A stretch of 64,000 bases of DNA from Agromyces marinus (GTDB taxonomy: Bacteria; Actinomycetota; Actinomycetes; Actinomycetales; Microbacteriaceae). The DNA lies in assembly GCF_021442325.1 (NCBI RefSeq), contig NZ_CP087879.1, forward strand, positions 2,170,001 through 2,234,000. Direction: 5' to 3'. Below the pieces are notes generated by a model. The model saw only the letters and a list, made by a program, of their open reading frames with translations, did not search any database and had not been told where the DNA came from. A program made the translations under genes and the position numbers. Below are positions 54,256-63,115 of the stretch, piece after piece; position 1 is the stretch's first letter, and every line of letters starts with the position of its first letter.

Positions 54256-54347
54256 CGGATGCTCCTTCCGCACGCCGCGGCGGGCGACGGGGCCTGTCCG
54301 GCTCCATCGCCCGCTCGCGGGTGGCGATCGATCGATCGCGGGTTGGG

Positions 54348-55238
54348 TCAGCCCTTGGCGGCCTCGGTGTCGGCCTCGACCTTGGCGAGCGAGTCCTCCA
54401 GGTCGGCGACCGGCGTGGTCAGCGGTGCGGCCGTGCCGCCCGAGGACTCGAGCAGGCCGGCCTGCACCTCGGGGTCGGTCTGGTAGATCTCGACGAGCTT
54501 CGCGAACCTCGCGTCGTCCTTGTCTGCGGCGCGGGTCGCGAAGATGTTCACGTACGGCAGCGCGTTGGGGTCGGTCGGGTCGTCCTTCGCGATGGCGTCG
54601 TCGAAGCTCAGCCCGGCGTCGGCGACGAAGTCGTTGTTGATGATCGCGGCGGCGAGGTCGGGCAGCGAGGTCGGGGTGAGGGATGCCTCGAGGGCGGTCA
54701 CCTTCACCTTGGAGTTCGCCTCGTCGATGTCGGCGAGGTCGGAGAAGATCGTGCCGCCGCTCGTGAGCTCGATGAGGCCGGCCGACTGCAGCACGAGCAG
54801 GGCGCGCGCCTGGTTCGAGGCGTCGTTCGGGACCGCGACGGTCTCGCCCGCGGGGATGGCGTCGACGTCGTCGTACTTGGTCGAGTACAGGCCGAGCGGG
54901 TAGATCGCGGTCGAGCCGATCGGGGTGAGGTCCTCGCCCGCCGAGACGTTGTAGTCGGCGAGGTACACGATGTGCTGGAACTGGTTGAGGTCGAGCTCGC
55001 CCTCGGTCGTCGCGGGGTTCGGCTGGGTGTAGTCGGCGAAGTCGACGAGCTCGATGGCGATGCCGGCCTCCTCGGCCGCCTCCTCGAACGCCGGCCACTG
55101 CGCGTCGCCCTTGCCGACGACGCCGATGCGGATGACGTCGTCGCCTTCGGTCGCGCCCGCGGGCGAGCAGGCGGCGAGGCCGAGGACGAGCGGTGCGGCC
55201 GCGAGCGCGGCGATGGCCTTCACGGTGGTGCTGGGCAT
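54348..55238 (-). CDS. metQ: MetQ-type substrate-binding lipoprotein
   Basis: Extracytoplasmic lipoprotein that delivers methionine (or a related ligand) to MetNI, 296 residues. The signal peptide ends in the lipobox LGLAAC with lipidated Cys at 24. NlpA-family features are IRIGVVGKGDAQWPAFEEAA, ELDLNQFQHIVYLADYN, YPLGLYSTKYDDVDAIPAGETVAVPNDASNQARALLVLQSAG. ATG follows GAGGAA. The 5' leader of about 116 nt holds a strong hairpin, and a 24-bp palindrome lies at the promoter. Confidence 0.93.
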   Translation of the reverse strand: MPSTTVKAIAALAAAPLVLGLAACSPAGATEGDDVIRIGVVGKGDAQWPAFEEAAEEAGIAIELVDFADYTQPNPATTEGELDLNQFQHIVYLADYNVSAGEDLTPIGSTAIYPLGLYSTKYDDVDAIPAGETVAVPNDASNQARALLVLQSAGLIELTSGGTIFSDLADIDEANSKVKVTALEASLTPTSLPDLAAAIINNDFVADAGLSFDDAIAKDDPTDPNALPYVNIFATRAADKDDARFAKLVEIYQTDPEVQAGLLESSGGTAAPLTTPVADLEDSLAKVEADTEAAKG

Positions 55239-55307
55239 GATGGGGTTCCTCTTCGTGTCGACGCGCGCGATCGGATGCTGGTGGCGGTGGTGCCTCGACA
55301 TGACGAA

Positions 55308-55330
55308 CCCCACCGCTGGTGGCGGTGGGG
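55308..55330 (-). promoter_or_regulatory. Hairpin in the metQ leader (attenuator-like)
   Basis: CCCCACCGC and GCGGTGGGG are perfect reverse complements with a 5-base loop, inside the predicted leader. Part of it repeats directly at about 55278 (GCTGGTGGCGGTGG), which could allow a rival pairing. Confidence 0.5.
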
Positions 55331-55360
55331 CCTCGATGCCGCGATCGCGGGCGCACTCCC

Positions 55361-55366
55361 ACGCTA
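55361..55366 (-). promoter_or_regulatory. Predicted -10 box for metQNI
   Basis: TAGCGT on the minus strand, about 17 bases downstream of the palindrome at 55383-55406. Confidence 0.5.
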
Positions 55367-55382
55367 GGCGAAGGATCTCCGA

Positions 55383-55406
55383 CTTGTTGACCAGCTGGTC
55401 ATCAAG
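55383..55406. promoter_or_regulatory. 24-bp near-perfect palindrome at the metQ promoter
   Basis: On the minus strand the half-sites are CTTGATGACCAG and CTGGTCAACAAG, with 11 of 12 positions symmetric. It covers the expected -35 position, fitting a repressor operator. The bound regulator is unknown; it could be the MarR-type protein nearby or a methionine regulator elsewhere. Confidence 0.65.
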
Positions 55407-55425
55407 CGTCACAGAAGCTTCGACG

Positions 55426-57303
55426 TCACCCCTCGAGCTGCTCGGATACTTCGAGCCAGCGCGTCTCGAGCTCCGCCACCTCGCCCTCCAGGGCGCGCAG
55501 GTGCTCGCCCAGCTCGGCCAACCCGACGTAGTCCGACTGGTCGTGCAGCGCCAGCCGCTCATGCTGGCGCGCGATCTCGACCTGGAGCTTCTCGAGCTTC
55601 CGGTCGATCGAGGACAGCTCCTTCTCCGCCGTGCGACGCTCCGAGCCGGAGAGCGCGACCCCGGATCCGACGGCGCCGCCCCCCGCGGGTCGAGCAGCGC
55701 CCGCACCTGTGCCGGCGCCTCCGCCGGCACCCGCCGCGAGGCCCTCGCGTCGCAACTCCAGGTACTGCTCGACCCCGCGCGGCAGGTCGCGCAGGTGCCC
55801 GTCGAGGATCGCGACCTGCCGGTCCGTGACCCGCTCGATGAGGTACCGGTCGTGGCTGACCACGAGCAGCGTGCCCGGCCACGCGTCGAGCAGGTCCTCG
55901 ATCGCGGCGAGCATGTCGGTGTCGAGGTCGTTCGTGGGTTCGTCGAGGATCAGCACGTTGGGCTCCTGCAGCAGGATCAGCAGCAGTTGCAGCCGCCGCT
56001 TCTGCCCACCCGACAGGTCGCGCACGGGCGTCGCGAGCTGCGCGCTCGAGAACCCGAGCCGCTCGAGGAGCTGCCCCGGGGTCAGCTCGACCGCCTTCGA
56101 CCCGCTTCCGAGCGTGTAGCTCGCGCGCTGCGCGGCCACGACCGCGCTGACCCGCTCGTCGGCCCACTCGGCGAGCTCGGCGAGTTCCTGGCTGAGGACC
56201 GCGATCCTCACCGTCTTGCCGCGCTTGACCCGACCCGTCGTCGGCTCCACCGAACCCGTCACCAGGCCCAGGAGCGTCGACTTGCCCGCGCCGTTGACTC
56301 CGAGGATCCCGGTGCGCTCGCCCGGGGCGATGCGCCACTCGAGCTCGTGCAGCACGGTCCGGGTCGCGGGCGCGCCGGACGCGGCATCCGTCGCCTGCAT
56401 GCCCGCCCGCACCGGGTACGCGACCGAGACGTCGAGCAGGTCGACCACGTCCTTGCCGAGGCGCGACACCGCGAGCCGGTTCAGCTCGACGCGGTCGCGC
56501 ACGGGCGGCTCGTTCTCGATGAGCTGGTTCGCCGCCTCGATGCGGAACTTCGGCTTCGACGTGCGCGCCGGCGCGCCGCGGCGCAGCCAGGCGAGCTCCT
56601 TGCGCATGAGGTTCTGGCGCTTGGCCTCGGATGCCGCCGCCATCCGGTCGCGCTCGACCCGCTGCAGCACGTACGCCGCATACCCGCCCTCGAACGGCTC
56701 GACGATGCCGTCGTGCACCTCCCACGTCGCGGTGCACACCTCGTCGAGGAACCACCGGTCGTGCGTGACCACCACGAGCGCGCCGTCGTTGCCCGCCCAT
56801 CGCGACCGCACATGCCGGGCCAGCCATGCGATGCCCTCGACGTCGAGGTGGTTCGTCGGCTCGTCGAGGAAGAGCACGTCCCACTCGCCCACGAGCAGCG
56901 CCGCGAGTCCGACGCGCCGCCGCTGACCGCCCGAGAGGTCGCCCACTCGACCCTGCCAGGGCACGTCGGCGAGCAGGCCCGCGATCACATCGCGCACCTT
57001 CGCGTCGCCGGCCCACACGTGCTCCTCGATGCCGCCCACGACCGCGTGCGCGACCGTCTCGTCGGGGTCCCCGACGTCGGCCTGGTCGAGCATGCCGATG
57101 CGGATGCCGCGGCGCACCGTCACCCGGCCGGCATCCGGTTCGAGCCGACCCGCGAGCAGCTTCAGCAGCGTGGACTTGCCGTCGCCGTTGCGCCCCACGA
57201 TGCCGATCCGATCGCCCGCGTCGATGCCGACGGTGACCTCGTCGAAGACGGTGCGGGTGGGGTATTCGAGGTGCAGGCGCTCGGCGCCGAGAAGGTGAGC
57301 CAT
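55426..57303 (-). CDS. ABC-F family ATPase (Uup-like)
   Basis: Soluble tandem ABC protein acting on the ribosome, 625 residues with no membrane part. Two Walker A motifs (GRNGDGKST, GVNGAGKST), two signatures (LSGGQRRRVGLA, LSGGQKRRLQLL) and two Walker B motifs (LFLDEPTNHLD, LILDEPTNDLD) are present. A charged linker sits between. A C-terminal coiled coil (about 560-620) after a glycine/alanine-rich hinge fits the Uup type. It could relieve stalled translation or protect against an antibiotic; neither is proven. Confidence 0.92.
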   Translation of the reverse strand: MAHLLGAERLHLEYPTRTVFDEVTVGIDAGDRIGIVGRNGDGKSTLLKLLAGRLEPDAGRVTVRRGIRIGMLDQADVGDPDETVAHAVVGGIEEHVWAGDAKVRDVIAGLLADVPWQGRVGDLSGGQRRRVGLAALLVGEWDVLFLDEPTNHLDVEGIAWLARHVRSRWAGNDGALVVVTHDRWFLDEVCTATWEVHDGIVEPFEGGYAAYVLQRVERDRMAAASEAKRQNLMRKELAWLRRGAPARTSKPKFRIEAANQLIENEPPVRDRVELNRLAVSRLGKDVVDLLDVSVAYPVRAGMQATDAASGAPATRTVLHELEWRIAPGERTGILGVNGAGKSTLLGLVTGSVEPTTGRVKRGKTVRIAVLSQELAELAEWADERVSAVVAAQRASYTLGSGSKAVELTPGQLLERLGFSSAQLATPVRDLSGGQKRRLQLLLILLQEPNVLILDEPTNDLDTDMLAAIEDLLDAWPGTLLVVSHDRYLIERVTDRQVAILDGHLRDLPRGVEQYLELRREGLAAGAGGGAGTGAGAARPAGGGAVGSGVALSGSERRTAEKELSSIDRKLEKLQVEIARQHERLALHDQSDYVGLAELGEHLRALEGEVAELETRWLEVSEQLEG

Positions 57304-57378
57304 GTCGCGCTCAACCCTACTGCGCAGCCTGCGGCCCGCCGCCCCGATCGATGGCCGCCCCGCCGCCCCGATCGATGG

Positions 57379-57437
57379 CGAGTAGGTGCCATATGCACCG
57401 CTGCACCAGCTCGACCGGTGCACATGGCACCCACTCG
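57379..57437. repeat. Hairpin repeat, copy A
   Basis: Left arm 57379-57400 and right arm 57416-57437 are 22 bases each. They are reverse complements at 20 of 22 positions around a 15-base loop. The right arm begins CGGTGCACATGGCACCCACT and is identical to that of copy B at 58562-58583. A 24-nt partial tandem repeat sharing GATCGATGG lies just before it (57346-57379). Confidence 0.8.
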
Positions 57438-57481
57438 CGGAGCGGCGCGAGCGCGGCGCAGCGCGAGCGCGGTCGGCGCGC

Positions 57482-58417
57482 TCACCCCGGCCACCCGCGG
57501 GAGCGCAGCCGCGCGCGCACCCGCTCCGCGAACGCCGTGGACCCCCGCAGCCGGCCATCGCCGCTGACATCGTCGGCCGTCGCCTGCACGATGGTCCACC
57601 CGGCATCGGCCAGCATCTCGAGCCGACGGATGTCGCGCCGCCACGCAGCCGGGGAGCGGTGCAGGTCGCTCTGGTACTCGATGCCGACCCGGTACTCCGG
57701 GTACGCGAGGTCGATCATGCGTTCCGTGCCGTCGGCGAGCGCCACCCGGTGGTTCAGCGCCGGCTCCGGCAGTCCGGCGGCGACCAGGTCGAGCCGCGCG
57801 AAGGTCTCGCGTCGTGAGAGCGAGCCGTATCGAGCGGCCGCGAGCGCCAGACGCAGACGGGCCGCCCCTCGACGCCCGGTGTGCCTCGCGACCGCGTCCT
57901 CGAGGTCGGCGCGCGTGCACCACGGCGGGCACCGGTCGTACGGCTCGGTTCCCGTCAGCAGGAAGTCGGCCGCGGCGACGAGGTCCTCGAACCCGAGGTT
58001 CGCACCGAGCTGCACCCAGGCAGACGCGGCATCGACCACCCGCAGACCGTTGAGCTCCATCACCGCGACGCGATCCAGGTCGATGACGTGCCCGCGGATG
58101 CCTCGTGCAGCGGGCCGGGCCGATCCGCGCGGCACCGACACGTCGAGCAGCGGACGGGCGGCACGCCCTTCGCCCCACCTCTCGAGGGGCGGCAGTGGGA
58201 CACCCCAGAGCGCTGCGGCCGTCGCGTGGCTGAAGACCTGCCGCCGCGGCATCCGCTTGGCATACGCGTCGGCGAGTTCGCGCACGCTCGGCGCGGACTC
58301 CGTGACCTGACGGCGCACCCCGTGGAAGGCGCGCTCGAGGTCGGGTGCGCGCAGACGGCGCCACCGCACGCCGCGCCGATTCGCCTCGGCGCGCGTGAAC
58401 GCGGCGATACCGCGCAG
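57482..58417 (-). CDS. DUF559/Vsr-like nuclease-fold protein (start uncertain, possible frameshift)
   Basis: About 311 residues from an in-frame CTG at 58417. N-terminal helix-turn-helix-like IAAFTRAEANRRGVRWRRLRAPDL is followed by FHGVRR, AxALWGVPLP, MELNGLRVVDAASAWVQLG, and a C-terminal domain (MIDLAYPEYRVGIEYQSDLHRSP, RLEMLADAGWTIVQATADD). The D, E and Q residues of that domain are the catalytic pattern of DUF559/Vsr-like endonucleases. No ATG, GTG or TTG opens this frame before the HTH. A GTG at 58446 gives a fitting start but is out of frame by one base. Confidence 0.7.
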   Translation of the reverse strand: MRGIAAFTRAEANRRGVRWRRLRAPDLERAFHGVRRQVTESAPSVRELADAYAKRMPRRQVFSHATAAALWGVPLPPLERWGEGRAARPLLDVSVPRGSARPAARGIRGHVIDLDRVAVMELNGLRVVDAASAWVQLGANLGFEDLVAAADFLLTGTEPYDRCPPWCTRADLEDAVARHTGRRGAARLRLALAAARYGSLSRRETFARLDLVAAGLPEPALNHRVALADGTERMIDLAYPEYRVGIEYQSDLHRSPAAWRRDIRRLEMLADAGWTIVQATADDVSGDGRLRGSTAFAERVRARLRSRGWPG

Positions 58418-58525
58418 GTGCCAGGGAAGTTCTCGGGATGACTCACGACCCCAGCGTCGGGGTTCGGGGCCGAGCGGATGCCGGGTTCTCCACAGGCAGG
58501 CTCGCGCCGCTTGCTCGCGCTCGCG

Positions 58526-58583
58526 CGAGAAGGTGCCGAATGCACCGCTCCGTCCCGTGAACGGTGCACATGGCACCCACTCG
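58526..58583. repeat. Hairpin repeat, copy B
   Basis: Left arm 58526-58547 and right arm 58562-58583, 17 of 22 positions complementary, 14-base loop. The right arm is identical over 22 bases to copy A and in the same orientation. The two copies bracket the DUF559-like gene. Confidence 0.8.
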
Positions 58584-58631
58584 CGTGGGTGCGTGGGCGC
58601 GCGGGCGAGCGCACGAATGCGCGCGCCCGGC

Positions 58632-59591
58632 TCAGTACGCGAGTACGCGGGCGCCGTGCACCGGGCCGTGCACGTGCAGGGCGTGGCGCCCGGAGGCGGA
58701 CAGCGCGACCTGCAGTTCGATCGCCGCATTCGCATCGTCGACGAGCATCGCGACGGTCGGCCCCGACCCGGACACGAGACCCGCGAGCGCACCCTGCTGC
58801 TCGCCGAGCGCGAGCACGTCCGCGAGACCTGGGTCGAGGGCGAGCGAGGCGGACTGCAGGTCGTTGTGCAGGGCCGGGGCGAGCTGCCGCGGGTCGCCCG
58901 CGCGAAGCGCCTGGAGCACTGCGGCGTCGACCGTGGGCGAGTCGAGCCCCGCGCGCACGCCGTGCCGCCCGTCGCGCCAGTCCGGTTCGAGCCCCGCTTC
59001 GCGGCGGTGGTCGAGTTCGCCGTACACGGCGGGAGTCGACAGGCCGTGGTCGGCGACGACGAGCACCCAGTGGAACGATCCGGTCGCGAGCGCGGGGCTC
59101 AACCGGTCGCCGCGCCCCGTGCCGATGGCGGTGCCGCCGGTCAGGGCGAAGGGCACGTCCGCGCCGAGCGACGCCGCGAGCGCGTGCAGCTCCTCCTTGG
59201 GCAGCGCGGTGCCCCAGAGCGCGTCGCACGCGACGAGCGTCGCCGCGGCATCCGCCGACCCGCCGCCCATGCCGCCCGCGATGGGCACGTGCTTCTCGAT
59301 CTCGAGGCGAACGCCGCCGGGCACCCCGGCGTGGCGCGCGAGCAGCTTCGCTGCGCGGATGGCGAGGTTCGACGCATCCGTCGGGAGGTGCGCGGTGTCG
59401 ACGCTTCCGCTGAACGCGACCGAGAACTCGTCGTCGCTCCATGCCCGGACGTCCTCGTAGAGCGACACGGCCTGGTAGGCCGTCGCGACGTCGTGGTAGC
59501 CGTCGTCGCCGGCGGCGCCGACGCGCATGAACAGGTTGATCTTCCCGGGAGCCCGGACGTGCACTGCCGCGTCGGTCGCCGGGAACGTCAT
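58632..59591 (-). CDS. ispE: 4-diphosphocytidyl-2-C-methyl-D-erythritol kinase
   Basis: GHMP kinase of the MEP isoprenoid pathway, 319 residues. [31 protein letters not shown] is the conserved N-terminus, [19 protein letters not shown] the ATP-binding loop, and [12 protein letters not shown] the third GHMP motif. Start is leaderless, 6 bases after TAGCGT, which lies at the end of the rsmA gene. It follows rsmA by 9 bases in the conserved metG-tatD-rsmA-ispE order. Confidence 0.95.
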   Translation of the reverse strand: MTFPATDAAVHVRAPGKINLFMRVGAAGDDGYHDVATAYQAVSLYEDVRAWSDDEFSVAFSGSVDTAHLPTDASNLAIRAAKLLARHAGVPGGVRLEIEKHVPIAGGMGGGSADAAATLVACDALWGTALPKEELHALAASLGADVPFALTGGTAIGTGRGDRLSPALATGSFHWVLVVADHGLSTPAVYGELDHRREAGLEPDWRDGRHGVRAGLDSPTVDAAVLQALRAGDPRQLAPALHNDLQSASLALDPGLADVLALGEQQGALAGLVSGSGPTVAMLVDDANAAIELQVALSASGRHALHVHGPVHGARVLAY

Positions 59592-59597
59592 GCGACC

Positions 59598-59603
59598 ACG
59601 CTA
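59598..59603 (-). promoter_or_regulatory. Leaderless -10 box for ispE
   Basis: TAGCGT spans the end of rsmA (its TAG stop is part of the box), then 6 bases, then ATG at 59591. Confidence 0.55.
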
Positions 59604-60506
59604 GTGGACCTGCGGGGCGGATGCCGCGGCGCGCGCGATCGCGAGGAAGTCCTGCACCGTGAGCTGTTCGCCGCGGGTCTGCGGGTCGACGCCCGCACGT
59701 TCGAGCACACCGCTCGCAGCGGCCGCCGAGCCGCCGAGCACGCCCGAGAGTGCCTGGCGGAGCATCTTCCGGCGCTGCTGGAACGCGGCGTCGACGAGCG
59801 CGAACACCGCCCGCCGTTCGGCCTCGGTCCCGGGCGGTTCGCCGGGCGGGGTTCCGCGTTCGAATCCGACGAGCACCGAGTCGACGTTCGGCACGGGCCA
59901 GAAGACCATGCGCGAGACCTGCCCCGCGATGCGCCAGTCGCCGTACCAGGCAGCCTTGACGCTCGGCGAGCCGTACACCTTGGAACCGGGGGCCGCCGCG
60001 AGCCGGTGGCCGACCTCGGCCTGCACCATGACGATGCCCGAGGTCAGCGACGGCACGTGTTCGAGCAGGTGCAGCAGCACCGGAACCGACACGTTGTACG
60101 GCAGGTTCGCGACGAGGCGGACCGGTTCGCCGGGCACGTCGGTCACGCGCAGGGCGTCGTCGCGGATCACGGTGAGCTTCGTGTGCGGCTGCATGACGCT
60201 CACGGTGTGCGGCAGCTGGGCTGCGAGGCGCTGGTCGATCTCGACCGCGACGACCTCCGCGCCCGCCTCGAGCAGGCCGAGGGTGAGCGATCCGAGCCCC
60301 GGGCCGATCTCGAGCACGGTCTCGCCGCGCGTGACGCCGGCGGTCTGCACGATGCGACGCACGGTGTTGGCGTCGTGCACGAAGTTCTGGCCGAGCTTCT
60401 TGGTCGGCGTGACGTCGAGCAGCTCGGCGAGGTCGCGGATCTCGGCCGGCCCCAGCAGGCGCGGCGCGATCGCTCCGCCCTCGGCTTCGTGGCGGTGCGC
60501 GTTCAC
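59601..60506 (-). CDS. rsmA: 16S rRNA (adenine1518/1519-N6) dimethyltransferase RsmA (KsgA)
   Basis: Dimethylates two adjacent adenines of 16S rRNA helix 45. The 301-residue protein has [17 protein letters not shown], motif [18 protein letters not shown], acidic [14 protein letters not shown], motif [20 protein letters not shown] and [14 protein letters not shown] start at 60506 follows GGGGGAGC. There is a 67-base gap from tatD, and rpfB, which sits between these genes in mycobacteria, is absent. Confidence 0.95.
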   Translation of the reverse strand: MNAHRHEAEGGAIAPRLLGPAEIRDLAELLDVTPTKKLGQNFVHDANTVRRIVQTAGVTRGETVLEIGPGLGSLTLGLLEAGAEVVAVEIDQRLAAQLPHTVSVMQPHTKLTVIRDDALRVTDVPGEPVRLVANLPYNVSVPVLLHLLEHVPSLTSGIVMVQAEVGHRLAAAPGSKVYGSPSVKAAWYGDWRIAGQVSRMVFWPVPNVDSVLVGFERGTPPGEPPGTEAERRAVFALVDAAFQQRRKMLRQALSGVLGGSAAAASGVLERAGVDPQTRGEQLTVQDFLAIARAAASAPQVH

Positions 60507-60573
60507 GCCGTGCTCCCCCGCATCTTCCCGATGCTCCGGCAGGCCGCCGCTCGCGCGTGCGCGGCGCGCCGTG

Positions 60574-61476
60574 TCATGCCGATCCCGTTCCGAGGTCGTC
60601 GCCCCACGACCCGTACGCGCGCACGGTGTTCGCCGCGATCTCGGCGCACAGCTCGTCGAGGTCGGCGCCGAGCACCTCGGCGAGGAACCGCAGCGTGTGC
60701 GGCACGAGGTACGGCGCGTTGGGTCGCCCGCGCAGCGGCGCGGGCGTGAGGTAGGGCGCGTCGGTCTCGACGAGGAGCCGGTCGCGCGGGACGACGCGGA
60801 GCGCCTCGCGGAGGCCCTCGGCGCTCTTGAACGTCACGTTGCCCGCGAACGAGCAGTACCACCCGGCGTCGCCGGCGAGCCGGGCGAGCTCCTCGCCGCC
60901 CGAGAAGCAGTGGAAGACGGTCGTCTCGGGGGCGCCCACGCGGCGAAGGGTCGCGACGACCTCGTCGTGCGCGTCGCGGTCGTGGATCTGCAGCGCGAGT
61001 CCGTGGCTCTTGGCGATGTCGATGTGCGCCTCGAAGGAGCGGAACTGGGCGTCGCGGCCGTCCGCTCCGGTGCGGTAGAAGTCGAGGCCGGTCTCGCCGA
61101 CGGCGCGCACGCGCGGTCGCGCGGCGAGTTCGTCGATGACGGCGAGCGCGTCGTCGAGTTCGCCGCGGGCGTCGAGCTCGGGCGCCTCGTTCGGGTGCAG
61201 GGCGACCGCGGCGAGCAGGCGCGGCTCGCGCGCGGCGATCTCGGCCGACCAGCGGCTCGTTGCGACATCCGTGCCGACCTGCACGGCCCCGGCGATGCCG
61301 ACGGATGCCGCCCGCTCGAGGTGTTCGTGCGCGGTCAGCGGCAGTGCGCCGTCGGCGATCTCGAGGTGGGTGTGGTTGTCGTAGACGGGCACCGCGAGCG
61401 GCTCGGGCAGCGGCGGGTACTCGACGGCGCGACCGCCGTCGGACCTGGTGCGCAGGTGGTCGGCGCCGTCGGTCAC
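60574..61476 (-). CDS. TatD family metal-dependent hydrolase (DNase)
   Basis: TIM-barrel metallohydrolase, 300 residues. Metal-binding residues sit in YDNHTHLEI (HxH), [10 protein letters not shown] (Glu), IHDRDAHDE (His), [10 protein letters not shown] (His) and [12 protein letters not shown] (Asp). The family includes 3'-5' exonuclease TatD and relatives with other substrates, so DNA is the likely but unproven substrate. GTG start overlaps the metG stop (GTGA). It lies between metG and rsmA, as usual. Confidence 0.93.
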   Translation of the reverse strand: MTDGADHLRTRSDGGRAVEYPPLPEPLAVPVYDNHTHLEIADGALPLTAHEHLERAASVGIAGAVQVGTDVATSRWSAEIAAREPRLLAAVALHPNEAPELDARGELDDALAVIDELAARPRVRAVGETGLDFYRTGADGRDAQFRSFEAHIDIAKSHGLALQIHDRDAHDEVVATLRRVGAPETTVFHCFSGGEELARLAGDAGWYCSFAGNVTFKSAEGLREALRVVPRDRLLVETDAPYLTPAPLRGRPNAPYLVPHTLRFLAEVLGADLDELCAEIAANTVRAYGSWGDDLGTGSA

Positions 61477-63038
61477 TCGGTGGCCTCGACGCGCGGGAAC
61501 AAGGGCTCGAGGGCGCCGACCCGTTCGCCGCTCGTCCACTCGTGGGCCCGGTCGATGCGCTGCTCCTGCACGGTTCCGGGGGCGCCGAGCGCGCTCCACA
61601 GCTTGGCCGTCGCCGTCGGGAGCACGGGCGAGAGCAGCACGGCGAGCGTGCCGAGGCCGCGGTAGGCGGTCGCGAGCACGGATTCGAGGCGGTCGCGGTT
61701 CGCGTCGTCCTTCGCGAGCGCCCACGGCTCCTGCTCGGTGAGGTAGCCGTTGAGCGCGTCGACCAGGCGCCAGGCCTGGGCGATGGCCTCGTGGATGGCG
61801 AGCCGGTCGATCGCCTGCCACGCGGCATCCGTCACCTCGGCCTCGAGCGCGGCGATCGCGGCATCCGCTTCGGTGCTCGCCGCGGGGACGCCCGCGGGCA
61901 CCTCGCCGCCGCAGTAGCGGCCGATCATGGCGATCACGCGCGAGGCGAGGTTGCCGAAGCCGTTGGCGAGTTCGGCCTGGTAGCGCGCGGCGAGGTCCTC
62001 CCACGAGAACGAGCCGTCCTGGCCGAACGAGATCGCCGAGAGGAAGTAGTAGCGGAACGCGTCGGAGCCGAACGTGTCGGTGATCTGCGAGGGCGCGATG
62101 CCGGTGAGCTTCGACTTCGACATCTTCTCGCCGCCGACGAGCAGCCAGCCGTGTCCGAACACACCGCGCGGCACGTCGAGGCCCGCGGCCATGAGCATGG
62201 CCGGCCAGATGACGGCGTGGAACCGGAGGATGTCCTTGCCGACGAGGTGCTGCGCGGGCCAGCGGCGCGCGAACTCGGCGTCGTCCTGGCCGTAGCCGAC
62301 GGCGGTGATGTAGTTCAGGAGCGCGTCGAACCACACGTAGACGACGTGCGTCTCGTCCCACGGGACCTTGACGCCCCAGTCGAACGTCGACCGGGAGATC
62401 GACAGGTCGTCGAGGCCGCGGCGCACGAAGCTCACGACCTCGTTGCGCGCCGATTCGGGCTGCACGAAGTCGGGTCGCTCCTCGTAGAGCGCGAGGAGCC
62501 TGTCGGCGAAGGCCGACATGCGGAAGAAGTAGTTCTTCTCGTGCAGCAGCTCGACCGGCTTGGAGTGGATGGCGCACACCTGCTGACCCTCGTACTCGCC
62601 CGTGCCGTCGACGAGGTCGGAGGGCTGCTTGTACTCCTCGCAGCCGACGCAGTAGGCGCCCTCGTACTCGCCCGTGTAGATGTGCCCCTCGTCGTAGAGG
62701 TGCTGGAGGAACTTCTGCACGTTGCGCTCGTGGCGTTCGTCGGTGGTGCGGATGAAGTCGTCGTTGGCGACGGCGACGGTGTCGAGCAGCGGCTTCCACG
62801 CCTCGGCGACGAGCTTGTCGGCCCACTCCTGCGGGCTCACGCCGTTCGCGGTCGCGGTGCGCAGGATCTTCTGGCCGTGCTCGTCGGTGCCGGTGAGCAT
62901 CCACGTGTCGCGCCCCGCCTGGCGGTTCCACCGCGCGAGCACGTCGGCGGCCACCTCGGTGTAGGCGTGCCCGATGTGGGGCACGTCGTTGACGTAGAAG
63001 ATGGGGGTCGTGATGTAGAACGAGGAGGCGTCGGCCAT
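61473..63038 (-). CDS. metG: Methionyl-tRNA synthetase
   Basis: Charges initiator and elongator tRNA-Met. The 521-residue class I enzyme has YVNDVPHIGHAYTEVAAD (HIGH at 21-24), a connective-peptide zinc region with YCVGCEEYKQPSDL, VYVWFDALLNYITAVGYG, and GWLLVGGEKMSKSKLTGI (KMSKS). The C-terminal anticodon-binding helical domain ends the protein, with no tRNA-binding appendage. Leaderless ATG after TAGGAT. First of the metG-tatD-rsmA-ispE block. Confidence 0.96.
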   Translation of the reverse strand: MADASSFYITTPIFYVNDVPHIGHAYTEVAADVLARWNRQAGRDTWMLTGTDEHGQKILRTATANGVSPQEWADKLVAEAWKPLLDTVAVANDDFIRTTDERHERNVQKFLQHLYDEGHIYTGEYEGAYCVGCEEYKQPSDLVDGTGEYEGQQVCAIHSKPVELLHEKNYFFRMSAFADRLLALYEERPDFVQPESARNEVVSFVRRGLDDLSISRSTFDWGVKVPWDETHVVYVWFDALLNYITAVGYGQDDAEFARRWPAQHLVGKDILRFHAVIWPAMLMAAGLDVPRGVFGHGWLLVGGEKMSKSKLTGIAPSQITDTFGSDAFRYYFLSAISFGQDGSFSWEDLAARYQAELANGFGNLASRVIAMIGRYCGGEVPAGVPAASTEADAAIAALEAEVTDAAWQAIDRLAIHEAIAQAWRLVDALNGYLTEQEPWALAKDDANRDRLESVLATAYRGLGTLAVLLSPVLPTATAKLWSALGAPGTVQEQRIDRAHEWTSGERVGALEPLFPRVEATE

Positions 63039-63045
63039 GCGGACA

Positions 63046-63051
63046 ATCCTA
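63046..63051 (-). promoter_or_regulatory. Leaderless -10 box for metG
   Basis: TAGGAT, then 7 bases, then the ATG at 63038. Confidence 0.55.
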
Positions 63052-63115
63052 CGGGCGCGCACGCGCCCGTAACGTCCGGGGCGGATGCCTCCGGCCCCGG
63101 GCGCCGTCGTCGGTG

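Noticed and set aside
55239-55412. A leader peptide or longer MetQ starting at GTG 55412, in frame with metQ
   Set aside because: No ribosome-binding site. It would put charged sequence ahead of the lipoprotein signal peptide. The region shows operator and hairpin structure instead.
59860-59880. A tRNA T-loop-like TTCGAATCC inside rsmA
   Set aside because: It is in the coding frame and no acceptor or anticodon stem can be built around it.
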